This document shows, piece by piece, positions 23,312 to 35,500 of a DNA stretch of 64,000 bases. Position 1 is the stretch's first letter. Every line of letters starts with the position of its first letter. The position numbers and the translations under genes were made by a program. The notes beneath the pieces are model-generated. The model searched no databases and was not told where the DNA came from. It was given only the letters and a program-made list of their open reading frames with translations. Source of the stretch: Larix kaempferi (taxonomy: Eukaryota > Streptophyta > Pinopsida > Pinales > Pinaceae); NCBI GenBank assembly GCA_027924585.1, contig BSBM01000440.1, positions 12,121,501 through 12,185,500 of the forward strand, in the 5' to 3' direction.

Positions 23312-24778
23312 TGTTGGGGCCAAGGTCGCAGCTATAGTAAAAGCTGCGAATTTTGGGAAAAAGCACGAGTATGGAAGGAAAGTGCTAATTTTGGGACAAG
23401 CACTAAGTTTTGGGTAAGAAGGAGACGGTGCGCAGTACGGTGCCAGATGGATGATCTCAGCGCAGATCACGGACCGGAAATTGCGGAGCTCGCGCGCACG
23501 TCATCAAAGAATGAAGGTGGCTCAGCTACCATAATAAATAAAGGCGATGGAGTAGAGGGCTCAGCTACCCTCATTTAAAGGCTTAGTACAGAAGTTATGG
23601 TTGCTCGGATCAAGGAGGAGCAACGGACCAGAGCATTGAAGGTGAAGGACGATCGCCCATACCCACAATCTGCGCCGGAATTCACGGAGCCTGCAGGAAG
23701 CGGCGACGTGACTGCAAGCGGCGCCTACAGTACACCTAGCCATGTGCGTGGTTAGGGTTTTTGGGAATCACTGTTGGGAAAGGCCCACAGTTTTGTAAAG
23801 GTGTGACCGTCATGGCTACCTATATAGATGAATCATTGTAATGGGTAGAGGGTTCTTCTTCCTCCCTTCCTTCAGTTCCTTCCTTTTGGAGAGTTAGAGA
23901 GTTGGACACTAGACTGTTAGAGAGCCAGTCTAAAGGATAGATCATGTGTTGATTATCCTTCACTGTAATTTCTACCCAGTGTGTAGAACTAGAGAGAGGA
24001 ATCGGATAGCCGAGGAGCTAATCCCTGAGTTGCCAGATAGTCTGAGTCGACGTCTGTGCCTTTGTAATCTCCATAGAGAGGAGACAAGCTTGAGAGAAGG
24101 GCTCCCAGCTGTGTGCGTGGAGTTTCCTGTAAGTTCTAAGGCTGCAGCTGTGTGCGCAGCATATTGTATGACTCTATCATTTTCTGGTTAATATAACGCT
24201 CCCGTGGACGTGGTTTTCCTCGAGGGGATGAGCTTCACTTATATCTTCTTGTTATAATGTTTGCGTGAATGATAACTATTTAGAGTTCATTATTTGTGTA
24301 TGCAAGACTTCTGTCTTATCTTTGTGACTGTTTGAGCAAGTTGGAAAGATCCTTTGATAACTATAAGTGTCTTAAGTACTAAAGAGGTAGTAACGCACGG
24401 TCGCTGCGGCGAGAGCAGACTGCGTTACTGCGCTAGATGTGAAGGGCGAGGAAGTGTTTAGCGCGTCGACCCAAGGGATAGTTGCCTGCTGCGTTAGAGA
24501 GAAGAAACTGCGCAGTAGACCTGCCAAGGAAGGGACCCACGCAGCTGCGACGAGCGGCCTGCGGGAAGGTCCGACCGCCGATTTCACAGGAACCATTCAA
24601 GGAAGAGCCATCTCCGCGTCACCCCGGTTAAGGAAACCTGATTCCTTAACCCCCCCATAGCCACTTCGGGTGAGACCTCGAGCTGCCGCGCAGCTCGTTG
24701 CCGAGAGGGCCAGTGCGCCAAGGGGTTTTGTTGCTGCGCTTCATTAAAACCCGGGTCTGCCCAGAAAAGCAGCCAACA
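23312..24778 (+). repeat. 3' LTR of gypsy element
   Basis: 1467 bp, same length and ends as the 5' LTR, with about four single-base differences seen by eye. It is followed by the target duplication GTTAT (24779-24783) and then unit copy I resumes with CCTACTCGGTATC, as it does at 39327 in copy II. Confidence 0.97.
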
Positions 24779-27700
24779 GTTATCCTACTCGGTATCTATG
24801 GTTGGGAGGAGCAGAGTTGTCCCTACCTCATTCAGCTCGGGTTGTTACAGGTTCCAAAGCTCTGCATTGTTGTGATTGTATTGTTAGGATGATTTGATTG
24901 ATTTTTCTAGTATGTCTGTAAAAATGAATTTAGAAATAAACGGTATATGCTGTTAGTGGAATTTCTAACATTCTGTAAATATTCGTTTGATGTAATGCTA
25001 GAAATTGTGGTAATTAGATTAACATATCTTTCTCTATTTTCATATAATTATAATGTAAGTATAAAGTTTAAGTCACTAATTTTCTTTTGTACATAGGATT
25101 GAGAGTCATAGCTTATTGTTAAACCTTTGACCTAGTCTGGTAAGTAACCATTTAATTCAGGTTTTAATTATGGTCTAGGGCACATAAGTCCTCGATCTAA
25201 TCCAGTGAAGACCAATAGTGAAATTACTGATGTTTTTAGCAGGTTCAGACTATCCTTTTTATCAGAAGGAAATAGATATGCAGTGCCACAGATTGTAGAT
25301 CCAGATTGTGGTTGGCAATCAAAATAAATAAACTGTATCTTTTTCCTTTTGATATAGATTTTAATGGTGGAGGAACTTAAGAGTATAGGTAGTGTTTCCT
25401 GTCACTCCTAGCTCTTTAAGAGCAGAAGTATAAAATTTAATCTTTGATTGTGATCAGATTTGAATTCCTTTTAGGTTCAAACAAGTCTGTAGAGGCATCT
25501 TTGCCCAGCCAACTAAAGTATAAGTTTATTGAATTCTTATTAAAAAACCATATCGAGCTCATACTAAAGAGACGTTTCTGCCCAGTCGAGTAAGAGAGCT
25601 AGTATAGAAATTAAGATATGTTAATTAACAGTTTATTAATTTCCAAATCGCAGCAAGCACAAGATAGTGCATCTTCAGAACAAAATACAACGAAGCCTGT
25701 ATGTTTAAGAATGAGTAATTTCTTTCCAAATAGTCATTATAGAGATCTAAAATGCACAGTGATGGACACAAATAAGAATTGTGTATAAATTAAAGATTTC
25801 ACATTTTCTTTGAGTTAATGGTTAGTAAGGAAACCCTAGTTCCTTCTCTTTTTCTTTTATGCACGAATTAATAGTATTGCATTCCATTTAAAATAAAAAC
25901 TCAGGCTAAAATATTTGAATCAATTAGAGGGATTCCTAACGCAGAATTTAAAGAGTCTGTTGCTGGTATCATCTAGGAATTTATAGAGATCAGTTCGATT
26001 TTTTTCTCACAAATAACTCCAATACTAAATTTATGTGCTATAACTGAGTTTGAGGTTAAAGAAGTTGTTTAGAAAACTATTTGAACTTTTGTAAATTAGA
26101 CTTCATACATAAATTGAAAAACAATTAAGAATGTACAGAGCCGTGAGAAACTACCCAGGAAAAACATTTCGAAAACCAACTTGAGACGTTTAAACATCAA
26201 TTTTTTTAGCAGGTTTCGCGTCACTTTCTTACAATTGCCTCAAAGGAAAATAAGGGGATAAGGGTACCCATTAACATTAATAGTTATATCATGGTACCAA
26301 AGGCCACCACGCCTTTAAAACCTGTATCTAGGGTTTTCATAAAAACAAAAAAAAAACCCTTATTTTTCCTGAGTCCCTTTCTCATTTGCATCGAGACAGG
26401 AGTTGGGAGAATAGACGCAGGTGTATTACTGCTTACCTCTTCATTCGCTCCTTAAACTATCGGGATGTTGTCTTCACCTGTACATGCCAATTTGAAGGAG
26501 TTTTAGTTCTTAAAAGAATAGAATCAACATTTCATTAAAAGACTGAACTGATACTACCTGGTTCTGAGATATCTATCCTTACCTTGTGATAATACAGTCC
26601 GGGAGGGATTATGGGGCTTAGTCGTTTCATTCTTCGGTTCGCAGATCCTTTAACACTTGATGTATCAGAACGAACTCTAGATGGAGACACCGTGGTCATA
26701 GCAGAAAAGACTCTGTGTGTTGTAGTCCTTCACGATTTTAGAGGTTAACTTAATCACTTGCCAACGTTTCTGGTTGTAGTATTTAATATTATCCCTATAT
26801 AAAGTGTTGCTTCACGGGACAGGCTGCCTTCGATAGGCCGGATTCCAGCCTTATCACCATCAACTTAAATGCGAGAGTGAAGGGAATTACGATATTGTAT
26901 AGGAGTACCAAGTTCGAGGTGCCACTTGTAAAGTGGGTATAATTTTTCTTACATACTTTAATGGAGTTCATTTATCTCAGCCTGGAACCGAGTTATCATC
27001 GAGTACCTGCTTTTCATTCGAAACTATACTTAGTATAAGCATATAAGTTTTGATTTTATGAAGTTTCACCTCTAAAGGATAATAAAAATTGAGGGAAGGT
27101 CCCAACCACTTGCAATTAAGCTAGGATTGTTATAGTCACTTGGTTGGGATGAATATAGGACCTTGTATAAGTACCATCATTGATGTTGATCTAACCATCA
27201 CTAGAGTTCTCAACGTAAACCATAGTATTCGTGCAACCTAAAATTCATAAGACATATGCATTAGCTAGAAAGCTAAGTAAGCAATAAAAACTACGGTCTA
27301 CAATCTACTCAACTCCCATCATCGATGAGGCCTACACATCGTGTCTATTTTTAAGTATGCCTAGTAATTGAAAACAAATTATATTATTTCTAGGTTTTTC
27401 ATAAAGAGTTAAACATTTAAAGTTATCCCAATTTTTTTATTTTTTTTTTGTATATTGGGATGTTACACACAAGATATCATGATGTTGGTGATATTTGCAA
27501 CACTAATCTTGATAGAGTAGCTCAAGGAGATCTGGCCAATTACATCTAGGTTTCTAATCAAGGACTTGAAAGTGCCCGTAGATTATTCACAGATAAGTTC
27601 TTTACAAAAAATCACAAACATAAATAATGCTTGCAGAAGTAAACCAGTCCTTGGTTCTTAAGAAATTCTTTATCTCCATGTAAAGCATTCCCAATCTTAA

Positions 27701-30195
27701 GCAATTCGACAAATTAGTTTTGCAACCATTTCCTATGAACCAAGAAAGTTGATTCTATAAGAGCTGGATAAAATGTTTGACTCATAGCCATAAAGACCAG
27801 TCCAAAAAATTTCTCCAAACTAATTTTTTCCTCAAGAATTGAGTTGACAAAAATAATGGCATGTTGCCATGACCACCCTTTTCTTTGGGAGATGAGTTTT
27901 CCTCTGTCAAACCAAAACAACATTAAAACATACTTTCTGAATTTTCCCTCCATTACAGAGAAAACTTCTTATAATCTGCTTCATAGAATTTACAACTCCT
28001 GAGGTCACCATGTACTTTAAAAAAGAAATAAGGATAGGCTCCCATAACATACAAGGTTAAGCCATCTCAAAGCCTACCTACACCTTGATTTTAATATCTA
28101 AGCTTATTCAGAATTCACTCCAGTACCACTGTACCAGTTAGACCTGACCCTTTAAGAAGACTGATGGAGACAGATATTAAGATGACCCCAGTTGACTCTC
28201 TGAAATCCTATCAATTGACATATATTATGTTACATCAAGTTACAACTACCTTGGTCAACCATGCACTTTAAGTTAGCTTGAACTAAGAGAAATCTAAGAC
28301 TACAGAATTAATTTTCTTGGCCATTTGTAGGGAATCTCCTCCCATTAGAAGGCTTGGAATATCCTCCCATTAGAAGGGAATTTTCCTGGCCATTTGTAGG
28401 GAGTCTATAGTCTACAACAAAACCTGGTTTGGCTTTTCCTTCAAAAAATATCCACTGCAATAAAACGTCCTACGCCATCATTTAGGGATCTTCCCAGGGA
28501 ACTGGCTAACAAGATGTAAAAATATGGGAGGAAGTGCACATGGCACATAATACCCTCAGAAGTCTCCACAAAAAAATTTACCATTTAAAAGGGCTGAAAA
28601 TCAAGACACTTCCATTTGCATTATCATGGACGCAAGCTCAATATTCTTCTCTTCGATGGCGCATTCTTCATGTAGATTTCCAAGCGGCCTATGTGAACCC
28701 AAATTCGTAAGATCGAATCTCCTAATGTCAAATTTCAACCCTCATAAAAAAGGCCATTAGATTGCCATTGTAGAAACCCTTAGACTCCAGCCTGCAGATC
28801 TGAGATTTGAAATTAATATTTCATTATATTTCACTAGCAGAACGAGAGTTGCCAAAATATCCAGGGATGATTAGATACATGGAGCTAGTTCCCAGCCTAA
28901 AATTTATGTATTCATTTCGCATGCACTAGCTGCCATACAATGTTGTGATCGACTTTTCCACTAGGACCTAGGTTATTTTCATATGCATAATGCGAGTGAG
29001 GCAAGGAAGTAGTAGGCGGGGCAGACAGAGGACTTGTCTGGGCTACCATCTCGATGAATTTTAAATCATTGATATGGGTGTTTATTTTATTTTATTATTT
29101 TTACAATTTTTTCTATATTCCAAATCCTAATTTCCATATTAAATTCTAAACATTTTTATACAAAATATTCAATGCATTCCATTTTATTCATATGCCTTCA
29201 ACATAAGTGTATGATATTCAATCTGTTCAACATTGGTAATACTTTCTAATGGGTAATGATATTATCACACATTTTAATTATAAACTTGTGTACATTTATA
29301 TATTTTGCAGGTTCATTTTAATTATAAACTTTACATGTTTGGTACGTTATTGATATGTGCAAAATACCTTTATTAACATTATGGGTTAACCTTGAGAAAG
29401 GGCTCATAATTAGACATTCCTCCATTGAATTTATTTTGATTATGGCCAGATTATCATAATCGCGGTATAAATTATGAAATGAAATTATTATGTAGATATG
29501 TAACTAACTAAACTTAACTAAAATGAGTAAAAGGGGTCAAAGATTCAATCAATAGCAATGGAGATAGTGTCTGATAAACTAGAAATGAACCTAAGTTAAA
29601 TCCTCCAAACTCCTACTTGAAGTGGGATGATCCAATTGTTGGGTACACTTCCATGTTATACAACTAGTGAACTGAAATGATACACAATCAATGATATAAT
29701 ATTAGGGAGCATAGTGTATTAGCTAAAGCATATCCAAAATTAGAGGCTATGAGTAAGCAAGAATAGTCTAAGAGTATTGAGAGACTCCTTCCTTCATGTC
29801 AAATGTTAGGCATGTATATGATAAGAAAATTTGAAAAAAACTTCATCACTTCACCGTATCAATCCGATCTTCCGCAATATTTCCAAGATTGAATTCATAA
29901 CCAAGTGCCCAGTAATGGCCTTGGGATCGCCAAACTATTGTGTGAGGAGGGAGGAGAACATGGCATATATATATAATCAATTTTATTTTTTTTATTAATT
30001 TTTAAAATATAAAATGTGTATAGAATTAAAATAAAAATATAGTGTGAAAATAATTAATTTTTATAGAATTAAATAATTTTTTAATATGTAATGTGCAGTA
30101 TAGAATGGAAATAATATAAGAAATATTTTAAAATGTAATATGTATTGTACAATTAGTTTTATATAAAAATAAAATTTATTGTGCGTTGTAAAATT

Positions 30196-30211
30196 CAGAT
30201 CTAATTCAGAT
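30196..30211. other. Junction filler between tandem units
   Basis: Copy I similarity ends at 30195 and copy II starts at 30212. The junction, with its flank, reads ATTCAGATCTAATTC, which also occurs inside each unit (near 6409 and 31250). That is consistent with templated filler copied in during an end-joining event. Confidence 0.5.
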
Positions 30212-32020
30212 AAAGATTTTCATGTAGGATATAAGAACCAACACCCAGGTCCCACACATATGTTGCTAGATTTGGTTAGGATTTCAATCAATCGTGGATC
30301 TGTATCAAAATTGGATTCATGTTCAAAATAGATATGGGAGGAATTCATACGAGATGCAACTCTTGTACATCTGAGACATCGTCAAACAATGGATACAAAA
30401 AATGGTATAAGTAGTAATAATAATTATAATAATAATAGAAATAATGCAACCGACAAACAAATGAAACTTTTCCTTGAATGAGGTGCTTTTCAATTGTTTG
30501 CAAAATGTTAAGAGATCAACTTAAACCCAAATTTGGGAGCAGTGGGGCTGAGAGACTTGGAATATTTTAGGTTTTGTAGGACAGATTTTTCTAGATTAAG
30601 CAGATATTTTTTGAGCCAAGAAGAGATATTTAGACTAAGATTTTTCTAGACTAAAAGCCGATTTTCCTGAGCTGAGACTTGATTTTAGGAATGAACAGAT
30701 TTGAAACTTTGGAGTCCCAACAGGAGATATTTTTTTATTCTTGAGCTTTTCCATTTTGTAGATCTTGGGGTCCATTTTTTGCTGCTAGCCTAGCCATTAC
30801 AGGAAAGCAAAGCCAAGAGATCTACTTTGGAAATTTATTGTTGTGAGAGAGGAGATTGCAGGGGGCTATAGCTGATCATGGAGCCAATTTTTCGTTGCTA
30901 ACCCAACAATTGGAGAAAAGAAAAGCTAAGTTGACAAAGCAGTAAGGAATACAATAGCCTAAACACCAGGACCAAAGCCCATCTTTGTGGCATGCTCAAT
31001 GATAAGGAAATGACACAATAAAATCAGTGGGTTCAGCTAATGTTCTCCAAGCCATCATGAATAATGACAAGATTTTGCACATGTATTTATCCATTGCCAC
31101 CTCACCAAATAATAAGGAGTCTAGCAAGACATGGAAAATATAACCAGAGTTACCTAATTTGGACAAGGACATATCCTTGAATGCAATTCCTCAGCTTTAT
31201 TTTGTAGAAAACAAAAACATTACATAGGTTTTACCCATGTTACTTTTTGTATTCAGATCTAATTCCACTTACCTTACAACATTCTTAGAACAACAAACAA
31301 CATCAATGATGTGGAACTTCAATTCTAAGATGTGACAATAAAAATGTCCAAGATGCCAGTAACCTCTGGCACTCCATGTTGAAGAAATTCAAGAAAGTCC
31401 CACTAAAATCCAAGAACAACATAGGCTCCTTTTTATGTAACAAAAGCAGTCATGCCTAACTATTTCATATTACACCTCATTTGTTGGCATTTCCTTGCAA
31501 CCTATATTGCTTGGATAATATTTTCCAAAACAATAACCAGAACCATATGTTACAGAATTTCACGTTAATTCCCACAAATTGGAAAACATGAAAGCATGTT
31601 ACTCTCAAATGGATGAATAAATATCAAGTGCCAAGTCTGCAAAAGAGGATCAGGACAATAATCTAATTATGAAAAAATCCTCCTACAATGGGATTTTCTT
31701 GTCACCTTGCAACAGTGCAATGAATTTAGACATGAGTATGGATTTCTTCAATCATCTCTATGGTATGAATGCTACCAGAGTGTGAGCTCATAGCTCAAAT
31801 TACAGGGAACATGCTATATCAAAAGGAAGCGTTGCAAAGGGAAAAATGTAGTGCCATATAAAAGAGCAACAAATGAAGAATATATATTTGGCAAATTCAA
31901 TGGTGACCTTCATATTGGAATACTATGAAGAATTTACCATGACAAACTGTTATCTTTCATTATACAATAGGGTATACTAAAAAGGAATCCAGAATCATAT
32001 TAAATTAAAAATTTCTTTGG

Positions 32021-32622
32021 AAAAGCATCAACTTTAAAATTACTAAACTTTTATGTATTGCCTTAATCCGGACCATACATTCCTTTATGAAATGTAGTCA
32101 ACTCTGCGTTGAGCAAGAAAATTATAAGATTCAATAGTCAATGAAGCTATGTCTTCTAAGTTCTGAGTTGTCTCACTAACTCACATAATAAAATTCCTGC
32201 AGCTAAATCATAATCAAGTTCCTGTGGTAAACATGAAAAGTCTTACACAAATATGAATCCCAAACCAAAAAGATCAAATATAAAAAATCCCAAAATTCAG
32301 AAAGGAATCAAGAAAATTGAAAAAAGCATCAACTTTAAAATTACTAAACTTTTATGTATTGCCTTAATCTGGACCATACATTCCTTCATGAAATGTAGTC
32401 AACTCTGCGTTGAGCAAGAAAATTATAAGATTCAATAGTCAATGAAGCTATGTCTTCTAAGTTCTGAGTTGTCTCACTAACTCACATAATAAAATTCCTG
32501 CAGCTAAATCATAATCAAGTTCCTGTGGTAAACATGAAAAGTCTTACACAAATATGAATCCCAAACCAAAAAGATCAAATATAAAAAATCCCAAAATTCA
32601 GAAAGGAATCAAGAAAATTGAA
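32021..32622. repeat. 301-bp tandem duplication in copy II
   Basis: AAAAGCATCAACTTTAAAAT begins at 32021 and again at 32322. The following ~300 bp is repeated nearly perfectly (a CCGG versus CTGG difference near the start). Copy I has only one version (from about 7180). The duplication therefore post-dates the unit duplication. Confidence 0.9.
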
Positions 32623-35500
32623 AAACCCATTAGTAAACTCCATGGAATTATAATGTGACTGTGGCTTTAAGAGAAATATATTACTAATGAGGTGGCTTGA
32701 CTCCATGGACAAAAAGCATCTCGAGATAATTGCTCAAGTTTTAATTGGATAAGCTTGCATTCTTCCAAAATCATTCTTTCTTTCCCATCTAGTTCTCAAA
32801 GCCACTGAGATATTGACAAAGAGTAGGGAGTCAATCGACCCTATCTAGTTGTCGAATGAACACTCTACTTGTGTATGGTAGAAGTTTGCACGGATTCTAC
32901 CTTTTGTTTCACTTACAGATCATATACAAAACACTAATTAGACAGCCAATCAATCAACCCATTAGCAATTTGGCCGCTATCAACCCATTGGCCCATAGAC
33001 GTTCCAGCTACTGTAACAGTTATTGTGTCTAATAAAGACTGCTGCTGCTGACAAGGGCGGTGATGCCATTGCATGTACAATTGAGTTGTTGTTGTTGATA
33101 TTGTTATTTTTGATGGTGCATCCTCCTTATCCTTTGTTTCTCTAAATCCTCTCAATTAAGCTTCATATGAATCCTCAAGGTTTTTTAGGGTGGTTTTTGT
33201 CCTGGTTATAGTTGTTTTCTGCACAGTGCACCATGGGTATCTGATATTCTCCACGGTGATGCTTATTGCTCACATATATATTCCAATTAGGTCTTGATAT
33301 ATATTTGTGGAATTATCTCTGATACTGAAAGCATCTGCTTGCTACTGCTGATGTGATATATTACTATGCTCTATATATGAATAGTATAGATTACTCTTAC
33401 TAATAACTATAAGAAGCCTTTTTTGCTGCTAGTTTTTGTGTTTATGTATCAATATATATCTTATTTTGCTCATGCTGTATATTTTTTCTTAAGTGGATGA
33501 GGTTGTGGTGATACTATTTCCTTCGAAAAAAATAGTTGGCTGGCCCCCCACACAACTAAACAGAAAGAAAAGGTAAAACACAAATTGTATTAATTCAGGC
33601 AATAATAGTAATTTTCTACTGAGTTTCTCCATACCTGTTCCAAGGCAATATCTGCATCGTTTTTTCTCTTGTTGCTTGACATTGTTGATCTCAACCACCA
33701 TTAAAGCTAATATAAAACCTACTGCTCCCCCACTATGGGATCAAATTGACTATATCACCAGCATGCAACAGTTCAATCGGAAATCATATTCAAAAGAGAG
33801 GACAATCAGGAAATGAAATCCTATACAGACTTATACAATTGTGAGATCACACGAGAAGCATCAATACATCTAAATGAAGAATTGATTAGTATGTTAATGG
33901 TAAGGTAGAGATTAGCACTCCAAATCTAAGTGTTGTTGGAAGATCAAGAAAGCTTAGATAGCCACTTATTTCATCTTTTTGAAAAAGGAATAGTAAAGTT
34001 TGAAATGGTTAAGTTTGAAAGCAAAAAGAGGTAAAGATAGTTTTACATTCCACTTCGGCATGTCAAATTTCTCATTTCATTGGAGCACACTACTCTAATT
34101 TCTGAATTTATTGGTACCATCTTGTGCCATGTTGAGATAGATTCTCACCAGAATTTTTTTCAAAAAATACTTCTTATATTATACAAGAAAAAATATAGCT
34201 AAAATAAACAACAAATACTATCTAATTGCGGTCAGAATAAGCATAAGCATAAATATTTTTTGCATCCTTAAACAAACAAAACTCCTTAGATTTAGTTTCA
34301 ACAGCTAACTCATCAAAATTAGTAGTATGGCATTAAGTAATTTTACAATGAACATGAATAAATGTTATTAGCAGTATGGCATACACCTATTTTTACAGAA
34401 AAATTGTTAAAGGATACAAGTATGCATGATTTCTTTTACAAGTAATAATTCGAGTTTTGGATAATTTATATGTAAATAAGCTACAAAAACGAAAGGAATC
34501 TAGCAGTATTAAACAAAGTAATTAAACATGGTTGCTTTAATATGAACAATTTAGGTTATATAACATAGGTCCTATACTATAGCTATTTTTGATATAATGA
34601 AGCAGTCGATAATCACTTTATATTCTCGGGTTGATATTATTAAAGAAGCAAGAGTTTAATTAGTATAAAAAATAATACATCTCCTAGATTGAGCCAGGGC
34701 TCGACTGTCCAAGAGTTTAATCTCAACATAAAAGCATGGAATACTACACTAGCTAGGAATATCCAGACTGAAACTTGATAGATAACCTAGTTCAATATTC
34801 GAGATCAAAGCTAGAGATGGTTTTATCATTCTACCAGATGTTAATATTAACTCCCAGTTTTGAGACTGGTCATTCACCCTTACTCTTCCAAAGAGTCATG
34901 GAGTCAAACCCCCAAGAAAAAGGAAACAAGTATTTGTCTTTTTCCATGCTATAATCATGGAGGACCATACCTATTGTGGAGGCGTTAGTGGAAGTGGTCA
35001 GTAGAGCCGAATCGTGAGAGCGTGTAAACAATTCAAAAGATAAGGGTTAGACATTATCCTGGTTAAGTCATATAAAACATTATCCCAAATACTCTTTGAA
35101 TGAGGGGACTTGTGCTAACTAGAGTTGCTCAAGCCGAGCCTTCTATCTTTCATCCTTGTCATCGCTTGACTAGTGTGTATCCCGTAAGAAATATCAAGAA
35201 ATAATTAGGGTTTGCGATAAATGTGCTTATGAAAATTTTCATACATGAAAAGGTATTTTATTTTCCTTTTTTTTACCTTGTTGAGGTCAGCCCTTCTAGC
35301 TGGAATTGAAACCCAATCATTGACTGCAAATCCTGTAAGTGGGTGAGCTTTAGTTAAAGGTCGCAACCCCAGAAAGGAAATCTTAAGCACACTGAAGTAC
35401 TGAGCACGAAGATGCTGTAAGAACCATAGGAGCCAAAGGTTGACCACAGGTCTGAAACCCTCATTCACCTCGACAACAAATCTAAATGGAAATGATAATA

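Larger units (their letters stand above)
11459..24778 (+). mobile_element. Intact Ty3/gypsy LTR retrotransposon, Athila/Tat-like, 13.3 kb
   Basis: The element has two 1467-bp LTRs (TGTTGGGG to CCAACA), a perfect GTTAT target duplication, a primer-binding region resembling tRNA-Asp complements, and pol in the order protease, RT, RNase H, integrase. That order defines Ty3/gypsy. There is no chromodomain. The tRNA-Asp-like primer site, a DLG-type protease motif and extra ORFs suggest the Athila/Tat group by inference. Comparing the LTRs by eye I see four differences (near 11785, 12127, 12189 and 12868 in the left copy), all transitions, so insertion is recent. Internal order: leader ORF 13235-13720, gag-pol 13733-19822, accessory ORF 20642-23299. 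It sits in copy I of the tandem unit and is absent from copy II, so it arrived after the duplication. Confidence 0.96.
5370..30195. repeat. 11.5 kb tandem unit, copy I (split by gypsy element)
   Basis: 5370-11458 plus 24784-30195 matches 30212-44733 base for base apart from scattered substitutions and small indels. Without the inserted gypsy element the unit is about 11.5 kb. No transposase, reverse transcriptase or conserved host-gene motif was found in it. Short frames shared between copies (for example 10537-10839 and, on the minus strand, 27714-27953) differ mainly by amino-acid-changing substitutions, so they are probably not maintained proteins. I interpret the unit as internal filler of the CACTA-like element. 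Confidence 0.85.

Noticed and set aside
27714-27953. 79-codon minus-strand frame conserved in three copies (also 42253-42492 minus and 59304-59543 plus)
   Set aside because: It stays open in all copies, but substitutions are mostly non-synonymous and no flanking exons or domain were found. It is probably open by chance in a recent repeat.
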